Part shown: positions 8,339 through 16,015 of the stretch, in pieces
Position numbering within the stretch: the first letter of the stretch is position 1
How the letters are laid out: every line of letters starts with the position of its first letter
Assembly: GCA_021815925.1 (NCBI GenBank)
Contig: JAKAZL010000025.1
Location: 1 to 32,902, forward strand
Length of the DNA: 32,902 nt
Source: Pseudomonadota bacterium
GTDB taxonomy: Bacteria > Pseudomonadota > Gammaproteobacteria > Steroidobacterales > Steroidobacteraceae
Direction: 5' to 3'
Position numbers and translations under genes: made by a program
Notes under the pieces: generated by a model
Database searches by the model: none
What the model was told of the DNA's origin: nothing
The model's input: only the letters and a program-made list of their open reading frames with translations

Positions 8339-9616
8339 ATGGCCGAGCAGTCGAGCCGAACGGCGCGCAATCTCGCCATCGTCCGTGCGCTGACCTGTCT
8401 GATGTTTCTGATGTTCGCCATGACCTCGGATGCGGTCGGCAGCGTCATTCCCAAGATCATTGCCGAATTTCATCTGAGCATGAAGGCCGCCTCGGCCTTC
8501 CAGTACGCGCCCATGAGCGCGATGGCCCTCGGCGCGCTGCTGCTCGGGATGCTCGCCGATCGGCTCGGGCGGCGCCGGACCATCGTCATCGGGCTGACGC
8601 TGTACGGGGTGAGTTCCGCGCTGTTTGCCCTCGGCAGCACGTTCGGGCAGTTCGTCGCGCTGCTCGCCCTGGAAGGACTCGGCGTCAGTGTGTTCAAGAC
8701 CGGCGCGCTGGCGCTGGTGGGCGACGTGTCGAGCTCGACCCGAGAGCACACCGCCCTGATGAACCTGCTCGAGGGCTTCTTCGGCATCGGCTCGATCATC
8801 GGGCCGGCGATCGTCGCCGGATTGTTGGCCAACCGGTTATCGTGGAAGTGGCTGTACGTCGTTGCCGCCGGAGTGTGTGCGCTGCTCGTGGTGCTCGCGC
8901 TCATCGCCGAGTATCCGCCGGAGCGCGCGCAGCGGCGGGCACCGGCGGGGCTATTGCCCACTGTGGCGCTGCTGAAAGACCCCTATGCCCTGGCGTTCTG
9001 CAGCCTGATTTCCCTCTACGTGGCCGTGGAGGTCGCGATCTATGTCTGGATGCCGACCTATCTGGGACTCTATCGCGGGCCGCTGATTGCATTCGTGCCG
9101 TATGCGCTCACGGTCTTCTTCGTGTTGCGCGCCGCCGGGCGGCTCCTCGGCGCGTGGCTGCTCGGCCGGTTTTCCTGGGCCAGCGCCCTGGCGCTGCTCG
9201 GGGTCGCGATCTTCGCCTGTTTCGCCGGCAGCCTTGCCGGTGGCCCGCGGCTCGGCCTGATCCTGCTGCCGCTGTCGGGGCTGTTCATGTCGGTGCTCTA
9301 TCCGACCATCAACTCCAAGGGCATCAGCGGCTTCGTCAAGACCGAACATGGCCGGGTGTCGGGGTTGCTGCTCGCCTTCACCGCCCTGGCCGCGGCCCTC
9401 GCGCCCTTCGCCATGGGGGCGGTGAGCGACCTGTACCACAGTCCGCGCTACGGGTTTGTACTCGCCACTGCGTTCGCATTGCTCCTCGCGCTGGGTCTTG
9501 CGGCGAATGCGCTGAGCGGCGCGGCGATGCGCCGCCTGCACGCGATGGAACTGAGCGAGTATGCCGTCCCCGCTTCACCCGGCCGCGCGGCGTCTAGCCC
9601 GGTGCAGACTCCCTGA
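8339..9616 (+). CDS. MFS sugar transporter, possibly FHS/FucP-like
   Basis: 425-residue inner-membrane transporter with about 12 predicted helices. The MFS loop between helices 2 and 3 is visible as GMLADRLGRRRTIVIG near residue 73. FMSVLYPTINSKGISGF in the C-terminal half resembles the YPTIFSLGI stretch of the fucose/glucose/galactose symporter subfamily, so I suggest a FucP-like type with moderate trust. The ATG at 8339 has the ribosome site AGAGGGG. It is divergent from sucrose phosphorylase and under the same operator, so it probably brings sucrose, or the whole trisaccharide, into the cytoplasm. The last 23 bp overlap the end of the convergent LacI-type gene. Confidence 0.85.
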   Translation: MAEQSSRTARNLAIVRALTCLMFLMFAMTSDAVGSVIPKIIAEFHLSMKAASAFQYAPMSAMALGALLLGMLADRLGRRRTIVIGLTLYGVSSALFALGSTFGQFVALLALEGLGVSVFKTGALALVGDVSSSTREHTALMNLLEGFFGIGSIIGPAIVAGLLANRLSWKWLYVVAAGVCALLVVLALIAEYPPERAQRRAPAGLLPTVALLKDPYALAFCSLISLYVAVEVAIYVWMPTYLGLYRGPLIAFVPYALTVFFVLRAAGRLLGAWLLGRFSWASALALLGVAIFACFAGSLAGGPRLGLILLPLSGLFMSVLYPTINSKGISGFVKTEHGRVSGLLLAFTALAAALAPFAMGAVSDLYHSPRYGFVLATAFALLLALGLAANALSGAAMRRLHAMELSEYAVPASPGRAASSPVQTP

Positions 9617-10631
9617 CGATCAGCTCTGCCGGCAGGACCACCGAGGGAGTCTCCTCGCCCTCCATGCGCCGGAACAGCAGATCGACCAGCGTTCTCGCCC
9701 CCTGCTCGACGTCCTGGCGGATCGTCGTGAGGCTGGGCGTGGTGTGCGCCGCGAGCGAGATGTCATCGAAGCCCACGACCGCGACCTCCTGCGGCACGGC
9801 GCGCCCCTCGTTCACCAGCGCGCGGATGGCGCTGATCGCGATGACGTCGCTGGCCGCGAATACGGCGTCGAACCTATCACCGGCGCGCAGGCACTCGCAC
9901 ACCGCGGTGTAGGCGGCGTCCGGAGTCAGATGCGCCGACACCCGGCGAGGCGGGGCCGTTCCCCGCGGCGCCTCGCGCAGCGCTCGCTCGTAGCCCTCGT
10001 AGCGCTGCCTGAGCTCCGGGCCGGTCGGATCCCCGAGAAAGACGATGCGTCGCCGACCCGCCTTGAGCAGGTGGCGCACCGCGGCCCGAGCCCCGCCCGG
10101 GTTGTCGCTGCCCACCGTGCAGTACCGCTGGCCGGGTATCTGCGCGCCCCAGACCACCAGCGGGAGGTAGGCGGCCGCGACCTGCTGCAGCGTGTCGTGC
10201 TCGGTGCTCTGGCCGATTACCACCACGCCATCGCTGCGCCCCGAGGCGATGATCTCCGCGAGCCATTCGTGCGTCGGCAGGACGACCTTCTGCAAGTTCA
10301 GTCCATAGCCACGCTGGGTAATCGCCTCGGCGAGATGGCCGAGCATCGCGACGAAGAACGGATCGGTGAGCGGCTGACCCGCCTCGTGCTGCAGTGGGAT
10401 CGCCACCGAGACCATCTGCGTGCGCTGCAGTCGCAGGCTGCGTGCGACCGGATTGACGACATAGCCGTGCTCGCGGGCGAGCTGCACGATCCGGCGCCGC
10501 TTGCCCGCCTCGACCAGTGGGCTCCCGGCCAGGGCGCGGGACACCGTCGACACATGCACGCCCGCCAGGCGCGCGATGTCAGTCATCTTCGCCGCTCGGC
10601 GGCGGCGGTCGTCCCGCGGGCGCTGCTTCAT
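9594..10631 (-). CDS. LacI-family transcriptional repressor of the sugar locus
   Basis: 345-residue regulator. The N-terminal helix-turn-helix reads MTDIARLAGVHVSTVSRALA (16-35) with the usual TVSRAL recognition helix, followed by the hinge segment with VNPVARSLR. The rest is a periplasmic-binding-protein-like sugar sensor with VSVAIPL, GVVVIGQ and IVFLGD strands. The ATG at 10631 gives 15 basic residues ahead of the usual start of the domain; Met16 (10586) is an alternative, and neither has a clear ribosome site. Its gene overlaps the MFS gene tail to tail and lies 31 bp downstream of the EAL gene on the same strand. It most likely binds the TGCAATCGATTGTA-type sites and releases them when a sugar of the pathway binds. 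No copy of that site precedes its own gene. Confidence 0.93.
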   Translation of the reverse strand: MKQRPRDDRRRRAAKMTDIARLAGVHVSTVSRALAGSPLVEAGKRRRIVQLAREHGYVVNPVARSLRLQRTQMVSVAIPLQHEAGQPLTDPFFVAMLGHLAEAITQRGYGLNLQKVVLPTHEWLAEIIASGRSDGVVVIGQSTEHDTLQQVAAAYLPLVVWGAQIPGQRYCTVGSDNPGGARAAVRHLLKAGRRRIVFLGDPTGPELRQRYEGYERALREAPRGTAPPRRVSAHLTPDAAYTAVCECLRAGDRFDAVFAASDVIAISAIRALVNEGRAVPQEVAVVGFDDISLAAHTTPSLTTIRQDVEQGARTLVDLLFRRMEGEETPSVVLPAELIVRESAPG

Positions 10632-10662
10632 GGGTGTGCAGCATACCCGATCGGCTCGCCCG

Positions 10663-12876
10663 TCACGCCTCCAGCAACAGCTTCTGCAGCCGCTGCGAGT
10701 CCTCGCGCTTCAGGCCCTCCAGTACCGCCTCGAACGGCTCCGGTCTGCCGAACGCATAGCCCTGCGCGTAATCGACGCCGAGCTCTTTGACCCGCTCGGC
10801 GATCGCTTCGTTCTCGACGAACTCCGCAACGGTGTCGATGGAGAATCCCCGGGCCAGCTCGACGATGCCACGTACCGTCGCCTCGGAGCGCGGATTGGTG
10901 AGGATGTCGCGCACGAAGGACCCGTCGATCTTCACCCGGGCGATCGGCAGGGCGTTGAGGTAGGTCAATGAATTCGCCCCGGTGCCGAAATCATCGAGCG
11001 CGAAGCGGCAGTGCCACTGCGAGAGGCGCCGGATCATCTCCTCGGCGCGGGCCAGGCTGCTGACCGCGGCCTGCTCGGTGATCTCGAAGGTGATGACCCC
11101 CGGTGGCAGCTCCACCGCCTGCAGCTCCTCGCCGAGCTGGCGGGTGAAGTCCTCGTCGCCGATCGACTGTCCAGACAGGTTGATCGAGATGCTCAGACCG
11201 CTCGCCTCGAGCACACTGCGGTGGACCGCGAGTGTCTGTAGCGTCCTGCGGACCACCCAGCGATCGATCGCCGGCAGCAGCTGATAGCGATTCGCCACCC
11301 CGACCAGCGTGCCCGGCAGCACGATGCCCTCGGTCGGATCGTTCAGCCGCACCAGAATCTCGTAGCCGGCGGGCACCTTCGGTTTGCGCAACGGGACGAT
11401 CGGCTGGGCATAGAGCATCAGCTGGTCGGCCTTCAGCGCAGAGCGCAGCTGCCCGACCATCACCGCATCGACGTGTCGGCGCAGCATCGTACCGTCGTCG
11501 CAGGTATCGATCTTCAGCCGGTTTCGCCCACGCTTCTTCGCCGTCTTGCAAGCCAGCTCGGCGGCCGCAAGAGCCCGTCCCAGTCCCTGTGGCAGCGACA
11601 GCAGCGCAGCCACGCCGCAACTGACGGACACGTCGATGGGCGTGTCCACCGGTCCGATGGCAAGGTGACCGATTTTCTCCTGCAGCTGCCGCGCCAGTTC
11701 CGCGGCATCGTCCGTATCCATGTCCCACAGCAGCACCGCGAAGCGGTCCGCGGCGAGTCGCGCAGCGGATGCGCTGGCGGGCAGGTGCGGCGGGGCGAGC
11801 AGGTCGGCCACACGCACCAGCAGCTCGTTACCGATCTCGAAGCCGTACAGCTCGTTGACGACGTGCATCTGATCGACATCGAGATACACGACGCTGTGTG
11901 CCTCGTTGCCCGTACCGGCGGCGAGCCCCGCGTACATCTGTTCCAGACCCTCCCGGGTGTACAGCCCCGTGATGGCATCGAACTGTGACTCGAGCATGCC
12001 GGCGGATTGGCGCCCGAGCAGGCCAGCGAGCAACAGGTGGCGCTGGCGATAGTCGAGCGCCTCGGGCGGTCGGAAGAAGGCCAGTACGCCGACCACCGGT
12101 CCGGCATCGCCGGCGATCGGCGCCAACAGGATCTTGCTGCGCGGCGCCGCGGCGCCCCCACGCCCGTTGAGCACCAGCGGCCGGCGCTTCTGGCGCACCC
12201 ACGCGGTCATCTGCGCCCCGGAGCGTCGCCACAACTCGGACAACTCGGCGCCAGCCGGCCCGTCCTCGCGTTGCTCCACGAGCAGGTTGCGGTCGGGAAC
12301 GGACAGCACCGCGACCACGCTGCGCGTGCGGGTGCGCGCCGCCTCAAGCAGCGCGCGCAGCGCCGGCGCACTGCCCGGCTCGCGCTGGACCGTCGTCGCC
12401 AGCTCGATCAACCACTGCAGATCGGAGTTGCGCTCCGTGAGCAGCTGCATGGCCGACTCGCGCTCACGCTGCTCCTGTAAGTGCCGGCGCAGACAGTCGA
12501 GCAACGGCTGCAGCTGCGCGGCCGGATCGGCGTGCGCCAAGGCCGCCGACGCACACTCGATGACGAGGCCACCGAGCAGTTCGCCCTCGGAGGACTCCAC
12601 GGGCAGCGCAATCCAGGACCGCCCCGCGCGCGATTCACGGACCGGTGCGCGCGGCGCCGAGGCAGCAGGCCAGTCGAGCTCACGAACCTGCGCGGCAGTC
12701 GGCTCGGCTTGCAGGGTACCGCACGCCTCGAGCACCGCGAACTCCCCGTCGAGCAGGCATACGCCCTCGAGACCCGCGAGCAGCGTGCGCGCCCATTGTG
12801 CATAGGCGTGAAACGCTCCGTCGCGCAGCGTGCACTGCGGTGGCGGGATTGCGAGCTCCTGAAGCATGGCCTGCAT
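10663..12876 (-). CDS. GAF - degenerate GGDEF - EAL c-di-GMP phosphodiesterase
   Basis: 737-residue soluble signalling protein. A poorly conserved N-terminal region (1-140) precedes a GAF-like domain (about 150-295). The GGDEF domain (about 298-455) has YLDVDQMHVVNE but AADRF (375-379) in place of GGDEF, so it cannot be an active cyclase and may only bind GTP. The EAL domain (about 475-725) keeps the catalytic set: Glu506 in EILVR, Asn566 in SINLSGQ, Glu598 in FEITEQ, the DDFGTG loop (628-633), Lys649 in VKIDGSF, Glu685 in AEFVEN and Gln705 in YAQGYAFGRP. It should therefore hydrolyse c-di-GMP. A perfect CRP/Clp site lies 80 bp upstream of the start. ATG 12867 is an alternative start with AGGA eight bases ahead. 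The LacI-type gene follows after 31 bp. Confidence 0.92.
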   Translation of the reverse strand: MQAMLQELAIPPPQCTLRDGAFHAYAQWARTLLAGLEGVCLLDGEFAVLEACGTLQAEPTAAQVRELDWPAASAPRAPVRESRAGRSWIALPVESSEGELLGGLVIECASAALAHADPAAQLQPLLDCLRRHLQEQRERESAMQLLTERNSDLQWLIELATTVQREPGSAPALRALLEAARTRTRSVVAVLSVPDRNLLVEQREDGPAGAELSELWRRSGAQMTAWVRQKRRPLVLNGRGGAAAPRSKILLAPIAGDAGPVVGVLAFFRPPEALDYRQRHLLLAGLLGRQSAGMLESQFDAITGLYTREGLEQMYAGLAAGTGNEAHSVVYLDVDQMHVVNELYGFEIGNELLVRVADLLAPPHLPASASAARLAADRFAVLLWDMDTDDAAELARQLQEKIGHLAIGPVDTPIDVSVSCGVAALLSLPQGLGRALAAAELACKTAKKRGRNRLKIDTCDDGTMLRRHVDAVMVGQLRSALKADQLMLYAQPIVPLRKPKVPAGYEILVRLNDPTEGIVLPGTLVGVANRYQLLPAIDRWVVRRTLQTLAVHRSVLEASGLSISINLSGQSIGDEDFTRQLGEELQAVELPPGVITFEITEQAAVSSLARAEEMIRRLSQWHCRFALDDFGTGANSLTYLNALPIARVKIDGSFVRDILTNPRSEATVRGIVELARGFSIDTVAEFVENEAIAERVKELGVDYAQGYAFGRPEPFEAVLEGLKREDSQRLQKLLLEA

Positions 12877-12955
12877 CCTAGCGAAGGTTCCTGCGGGGAT
12901 TTATCGACCCGGTCGCGCTTGCGCGCGAGAGGCGCCAGGACCCAAGGCCCGATCC

Positions 12956-12971
12956 TGTGACACAGTTCACA
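12956..12971. promoter_or_regulatory. CRP/Clp-type binding site before the EAL gene
   Basis: TGTGA-CACAGT-TCACA is a perfect match to the TGTGA-N6-TCACA consensus of CRP-family activators. It lies in the 113-bp gap upstream of the EAL gene. If a weak -10 (GATAAA, minus strand, 12905 to 12900) is used, the site is centred roughly 70 bp before the transcription start, close to a class I position. Confidence 0.65.
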
Positions 12972-12989
12972 TGGCGCGCCGATGGCGCC

Positions 12990-15680
12990 TCATCCGCCCG
13001 GCGTGGCAGGCTCCCGGTCGAATGCCTCGATGGGCACCGGCCGCCCGAACAGGTAGCCCTGGTATTGATCGCAGCCGAGCCGGATGAGCGTATCGCGCTG
13101 CCCGAGCGTCTCGACCCCCTCGGCGATGACCTGCAGATCCAGACTGCGCGCCATTTGCACGATCGTGTGCACGAGCGTCTCGCCGCCCGGGTTCGTCATG
13201 CCGGTGACAAAGCTGCGATCGATCTTCAGCAGCCTGATGGGCAGCTGGCGCAGGTAGGAGAGCGAGGAGTAGCCGATGCCGAAGTCATCGAGGGCAAAGC
13301 AGATTCCGAGTCGCTGCAGCGCCTGCATCCTTGGAACCACCTGATCCATGTCCTGGATCGGCAGCCCCTCGGTGATCTCGAGCTCGAGCAGACCCGGATC
13401 AATGCCCGCCTGCGCAACGATGTCGCTGACCTCGGCGACGAATCCATCGGCGGCGAGCTGCTTTGGGCTGACGTTCACGGCCAGGCGCAGCTCCCGCGCC
13501 GCCCCGCCCGAGCGCGCCCAGTCCTGCAGCTGCCGGCATGCGCGCTCGAGCGCCCAGCGGCCGATGTCGTGGATCAGCCCGATCTCCTCGGCCACCGTCA
13601 CCAGCTCGAGCGGCGGCAGAACGCCCCGCTGCGGATCGTGCCAGCGCAGCAACGCCTCGGCGCCGAGCGTTCGGCCGCGCGCATTCACCCGGCGCTGAAA
13701 GTGCAGCTGCAACTGATCGGTGCTGAACTCGTGGCGCAAGCGTGACTCGAGGTGAGCACGGCGCTCGAGCGCCAGCTGCATCGCCGGAGCGAACAGGCGC
13801 ACCTGATTGCGCCCGGCGTCCTTGGCGGCGTGCAGGGCCACGTCGGCATGCTTGAGCAGCTCGCTGAATCCTGCACCGGTTCGCCCGCCCCACGGCGCAA
13901 TGCCAATGCTCACCGAGCAGGAGACCATCTGCGTACCGATGACATGCGGCTGCGCGAGAGTGGCCAGCAAGCCCTCGGCCACCGCGTGCGCCGCTGCGTC
14001 GGCGGCCCCGGCATCGGCGCCCAGATCCTCCAGTACGATCAGGAACTCATCGCCCCCGACCCGTCCGACCAGGTCCTCTCCGGGCACCGCGGCGCGCAGC
14101 CGCCCGGCGGTCTGCTGCAGCAGGATGTCGCCGGCCTGGTGCCCGACGATGTCGTTGACCGCCTTGAACCTGTCGAGGCCGAGCAGCAGTGCCGCGCCGT
14201 GTCCACCGGCATGCTCGGCCCATTGCACTGCGGCGCGCAGCCGGTCAAGCATGAAGCGACGGTTCGGCAGTCCCGTCAGCGCATCGAAGTTGAGCAGCCG
14301 CGAGATCCGCTGCTCGGTGTCGCGCTGCTCGGACAGATCCGCCAGACTCGCAATGTAGTGCGTCCAGCGCCCGGTGCCGTCGCTTACGCCAGTCAGACTC
14401 AGCCAGAGAGGGAACTCCTCTGCGCCTTTGCGCCGGCCCCGCACTTCCCCCTGCCAGCAGTCACGCTCGCCGACGCGCACGAGGGTCTCCCGGCCGGCCG
14501 GCAGCTGCGGACCGTCGGGGCACAGCAGCCGCAGCGGAGCACCGAGCAGCTCGTGCGGCTCGTAGCCGCTCATCTGCCGCAGCGCTTCGTTGACGCGCAG
14601 CACGCGCCCCTCGGCGTCGGTCACCAGCATCGCGGCGCTCGCCTCGAACGCGAGCGCCGCGATGCGCAGTTCCTCGGCGGCTTGTGCCTTCTCGGCCCGC
14701 ATCTGCAGCCGCTCGAACGCAGACTCAATGTCCACCACCATGCGCTCGAGCAGGTCGCGGATCTCACGGGTGAAGGCGGCCGGCTGCGTGTCGTACAACA
14801 CCAGCACCGCATGCACCTGCGCGCCGCGGCGCAACGGCAATGCAGCGCACGAGCCCCACGGCACCCGCTCGGCTGGTGCGCGCCACGGAGCCATGCGTGG
14901 ATCGGCACGGACGTTCTGCACGAACACCGGCCGTCCCTCGCGCCAGGCGACACCCACTGGACCGCGCCCCTCCGGCGCAACCTCCCCGGCCTGCACGGAA
15001 AGCTGCTGCAGATACTGTTCGAACTGCGCCGCGGCACTGCAGCGCGCCCGCGGGGTGATACGCCCGGAATGCGGCTCGAGCTGCCCGATCCAGGCGAGCG
15101 GCAGCTGCCCGAAATGCACCGCCACCTGGCAGACACGCTCGAACAGCTCCGCCTCGCTCTGGCAGCGGGCCATGAGCTGATTGGTCTCGGCCAGCGTCGA
15201 GTACATGCGGTTCAGGAACAGGATCTGCTTCAGCTGTGCGTGCGCGGCGGTGTCGTCGCGTAGCGCCGCGAGCACCGCTCCGCGCGCCAGCGGACTGAGG
15301 CTCACCTGCAGAGGAACTTCACTGCCGTCGCCGCGCACGCCGCGTACGGCCCCCTCCCGCGTCACGGTCGTCGGTCGGCGCGGCCGCAGCCGCCACGTCC
15401 GCGGCAGGATCTCGCGCCGCGCACCCAGCCCGGCGGGCACGAGTCGCTCAATGGGCTGCCCGACGAGTGCCGCATCAGAGCGGCCGAACACCTCACCCGC
15501 CAGACGGTTGGCCATCAGGATGACGCCGCGGCGGTCGACAACCAGCAGTGCATCCGGTGAGGCATCGAACAGCTCCTCCATCCCGGCGAGCGCCGGCAAC
15601 GAGTGCTGCACACGCCGCGCCACCGCAAGCAGGGCCAGCGCCAGCGCGAGCACACCCCCCCCGAACGCGGCAACCATCAC
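12990..15680 (-). CDS. Membrane-anchored PAS-GAF-PAS-GGDEF-EAL protein
   Basis: 896-residue c-di-GMP signalling protein. One transmembrane segment (2-20) is followed by PAS (about 33-145), GAF (about 175-325), PAS (about 340-455), GGDEF (about 460-630) and EAL (about 640-890). The signature RVGGDEF (540-546) is intact, but LLGLDRFKAVND (499-510) has Gly501 where cyclases have the first metal-binding Asp, and the inhibitory RxxD site is PGED (533-536). The EAL side is complete: EALLR (675-679), NVSPKQL, ELEITEG, DDFGIG, LKIDRSF, AEGVET and QYQGYLFGRP. I therefore expect phosphodiesterase rather than cyclase activity. The reading frame is open 28 codons upstream of the ATG, with a GTG at 15683, so the N-terminus is uncertain. 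It is followed by the second EAL gene. Confidence 0.9.
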   Translation of the reverse strand: MMVAAFGGGVLALALALLAVARRVQHSLPALAGMEELFDASPDALLVVDRRGVILMANRLAGEVFGRSDAALVGQPIERLVPAGLGARREILPRTWRLRPRRPTTVTREGAVRGVRGDGSEVPLQVSLSPLARGAVLAALRDDTAAHAQLKQILFLNRMYSTLAETNQLMARCQSEAELFERVCQVAVHFGQLPLAWIGQLEPHSGRITPRARCSAAAQFEQYLQQLSVQAGEVAPEGRGPVGVAWREGRPVFVQNVRADPRMAPWRAPAERVPWGSCAALPLRRGAQVHAVLVLYDTQPAAFTREIRDLLERMVVDIESAFERLQMRAEKAQAAEELRIAALAFEASAAMLVTDAEGRVLRVNEALRQMSGYEPHELLGAPLRLLCPDGPQLPAGRETLVRVGERDCWQGEVRGRRKGAEEFPLWLSLTGVSDGTGRWTHYIASLADLSEQRDTEQRISRLLNFDALTGLPNRRFMLDRLRAAVQWAEHAGGHGAALLLGLDRFKAVNDIVGHQAGDILLQQTAGRLRAAVPGEDLVGRVGGDEFLIVLEDLGADAGAADAAAHAVAEGLLATLAQPHVIGTQMVSCSVSIGIAPWGGRTGAGFSELLKHADVALHAAKDAGRNQVRLFAPAMQLALERRAHLESRLRHEFSTDQLQLHFQRRVNARGRTLGAEALLRWHDPQRGVLPPLELVTVAEEIGLIHDIGRWALERACRQLQDWARSGGAARELRLAVNVSPKQLAADGFVAEVSDIVAQAGIDPGLLELEITEGLPIQDMDQVVPRMQALQRLGICFALDDFGIGYSSLSYLRQLPIRLLKIDRSFVTGMTNPGGETLVHTIVQMARSLDLQVIAEGVETLGQRDTLIRLGCDQYQGYLFGRPVPIEAFDREPATPGG

Positions 15681-16015
15681 CGGGCGCCGCCCTTCAAGGG
15701 AGGCGCGCAGCGCAGGCCCACCCCCCGCGTGACGCCCACAGCCGCGCCTCTGCGGGCGCGATCAGCGGCGATCGAAAAGTCGCGCAATGAGATCATCGTA
15801 CGACCCTTGATATACGACGTCGCGACGGCGGACGGCGACGAGGATCACAGGCCGTGCAAGTGACGAGCGGCCGAGCCCGGCAGCGGAAGCGATCGTCGCC
15901 GCCGGGCGACGGTGCGAGGGCCGGCCGGGGTCCGGATGGCGCGCGTCCCTGCGCGCCGCAACCGTCAACCGTCAACCGTCCACGGGGCCGGGCGAACTCG
16001 TCCCCGCTGCTGCCC
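15681..16015. other. Intergenic stretch between GGDEF-EAL gene and receptor
   Basis: 335 bp without a gene. It holds a 7-bp triple repeat (15959-15979) and a GC-rich inverted repeat (CGTCGCC at 15894-15900 with GGCGACG at 15905-15911, loop of four). The hairpin has no T-run on either strand, so a terminator is not supported. No good sigma-70 promoter for the GGDEF-EAL gene stands out. Confidence 0.5.
15959..15979. repeat. Three tandem copies of CAACCGT
   Basis: Three perfect copies of the 7-mer CAACCGT stand in a row, just beyond the stop codon of the receptor gene at 16016-18523. Too short for a VNTR claim; copy number might vary between strains. Confidence 0.7.

Noticed and set aside
13752-15263. 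A 503-codon plus-strand open frame
   Set aside because: Antisense to the PAS-GAF-PAS-GGDEF-EAL gene; no signal peptide, domain or ribosome site.
15894-15911. GC-rich hairpin as a terminator of the receptor gene
   Set aside because: Stem is good but no T-run follows on either strand and it lies over 100 bp from the stop.
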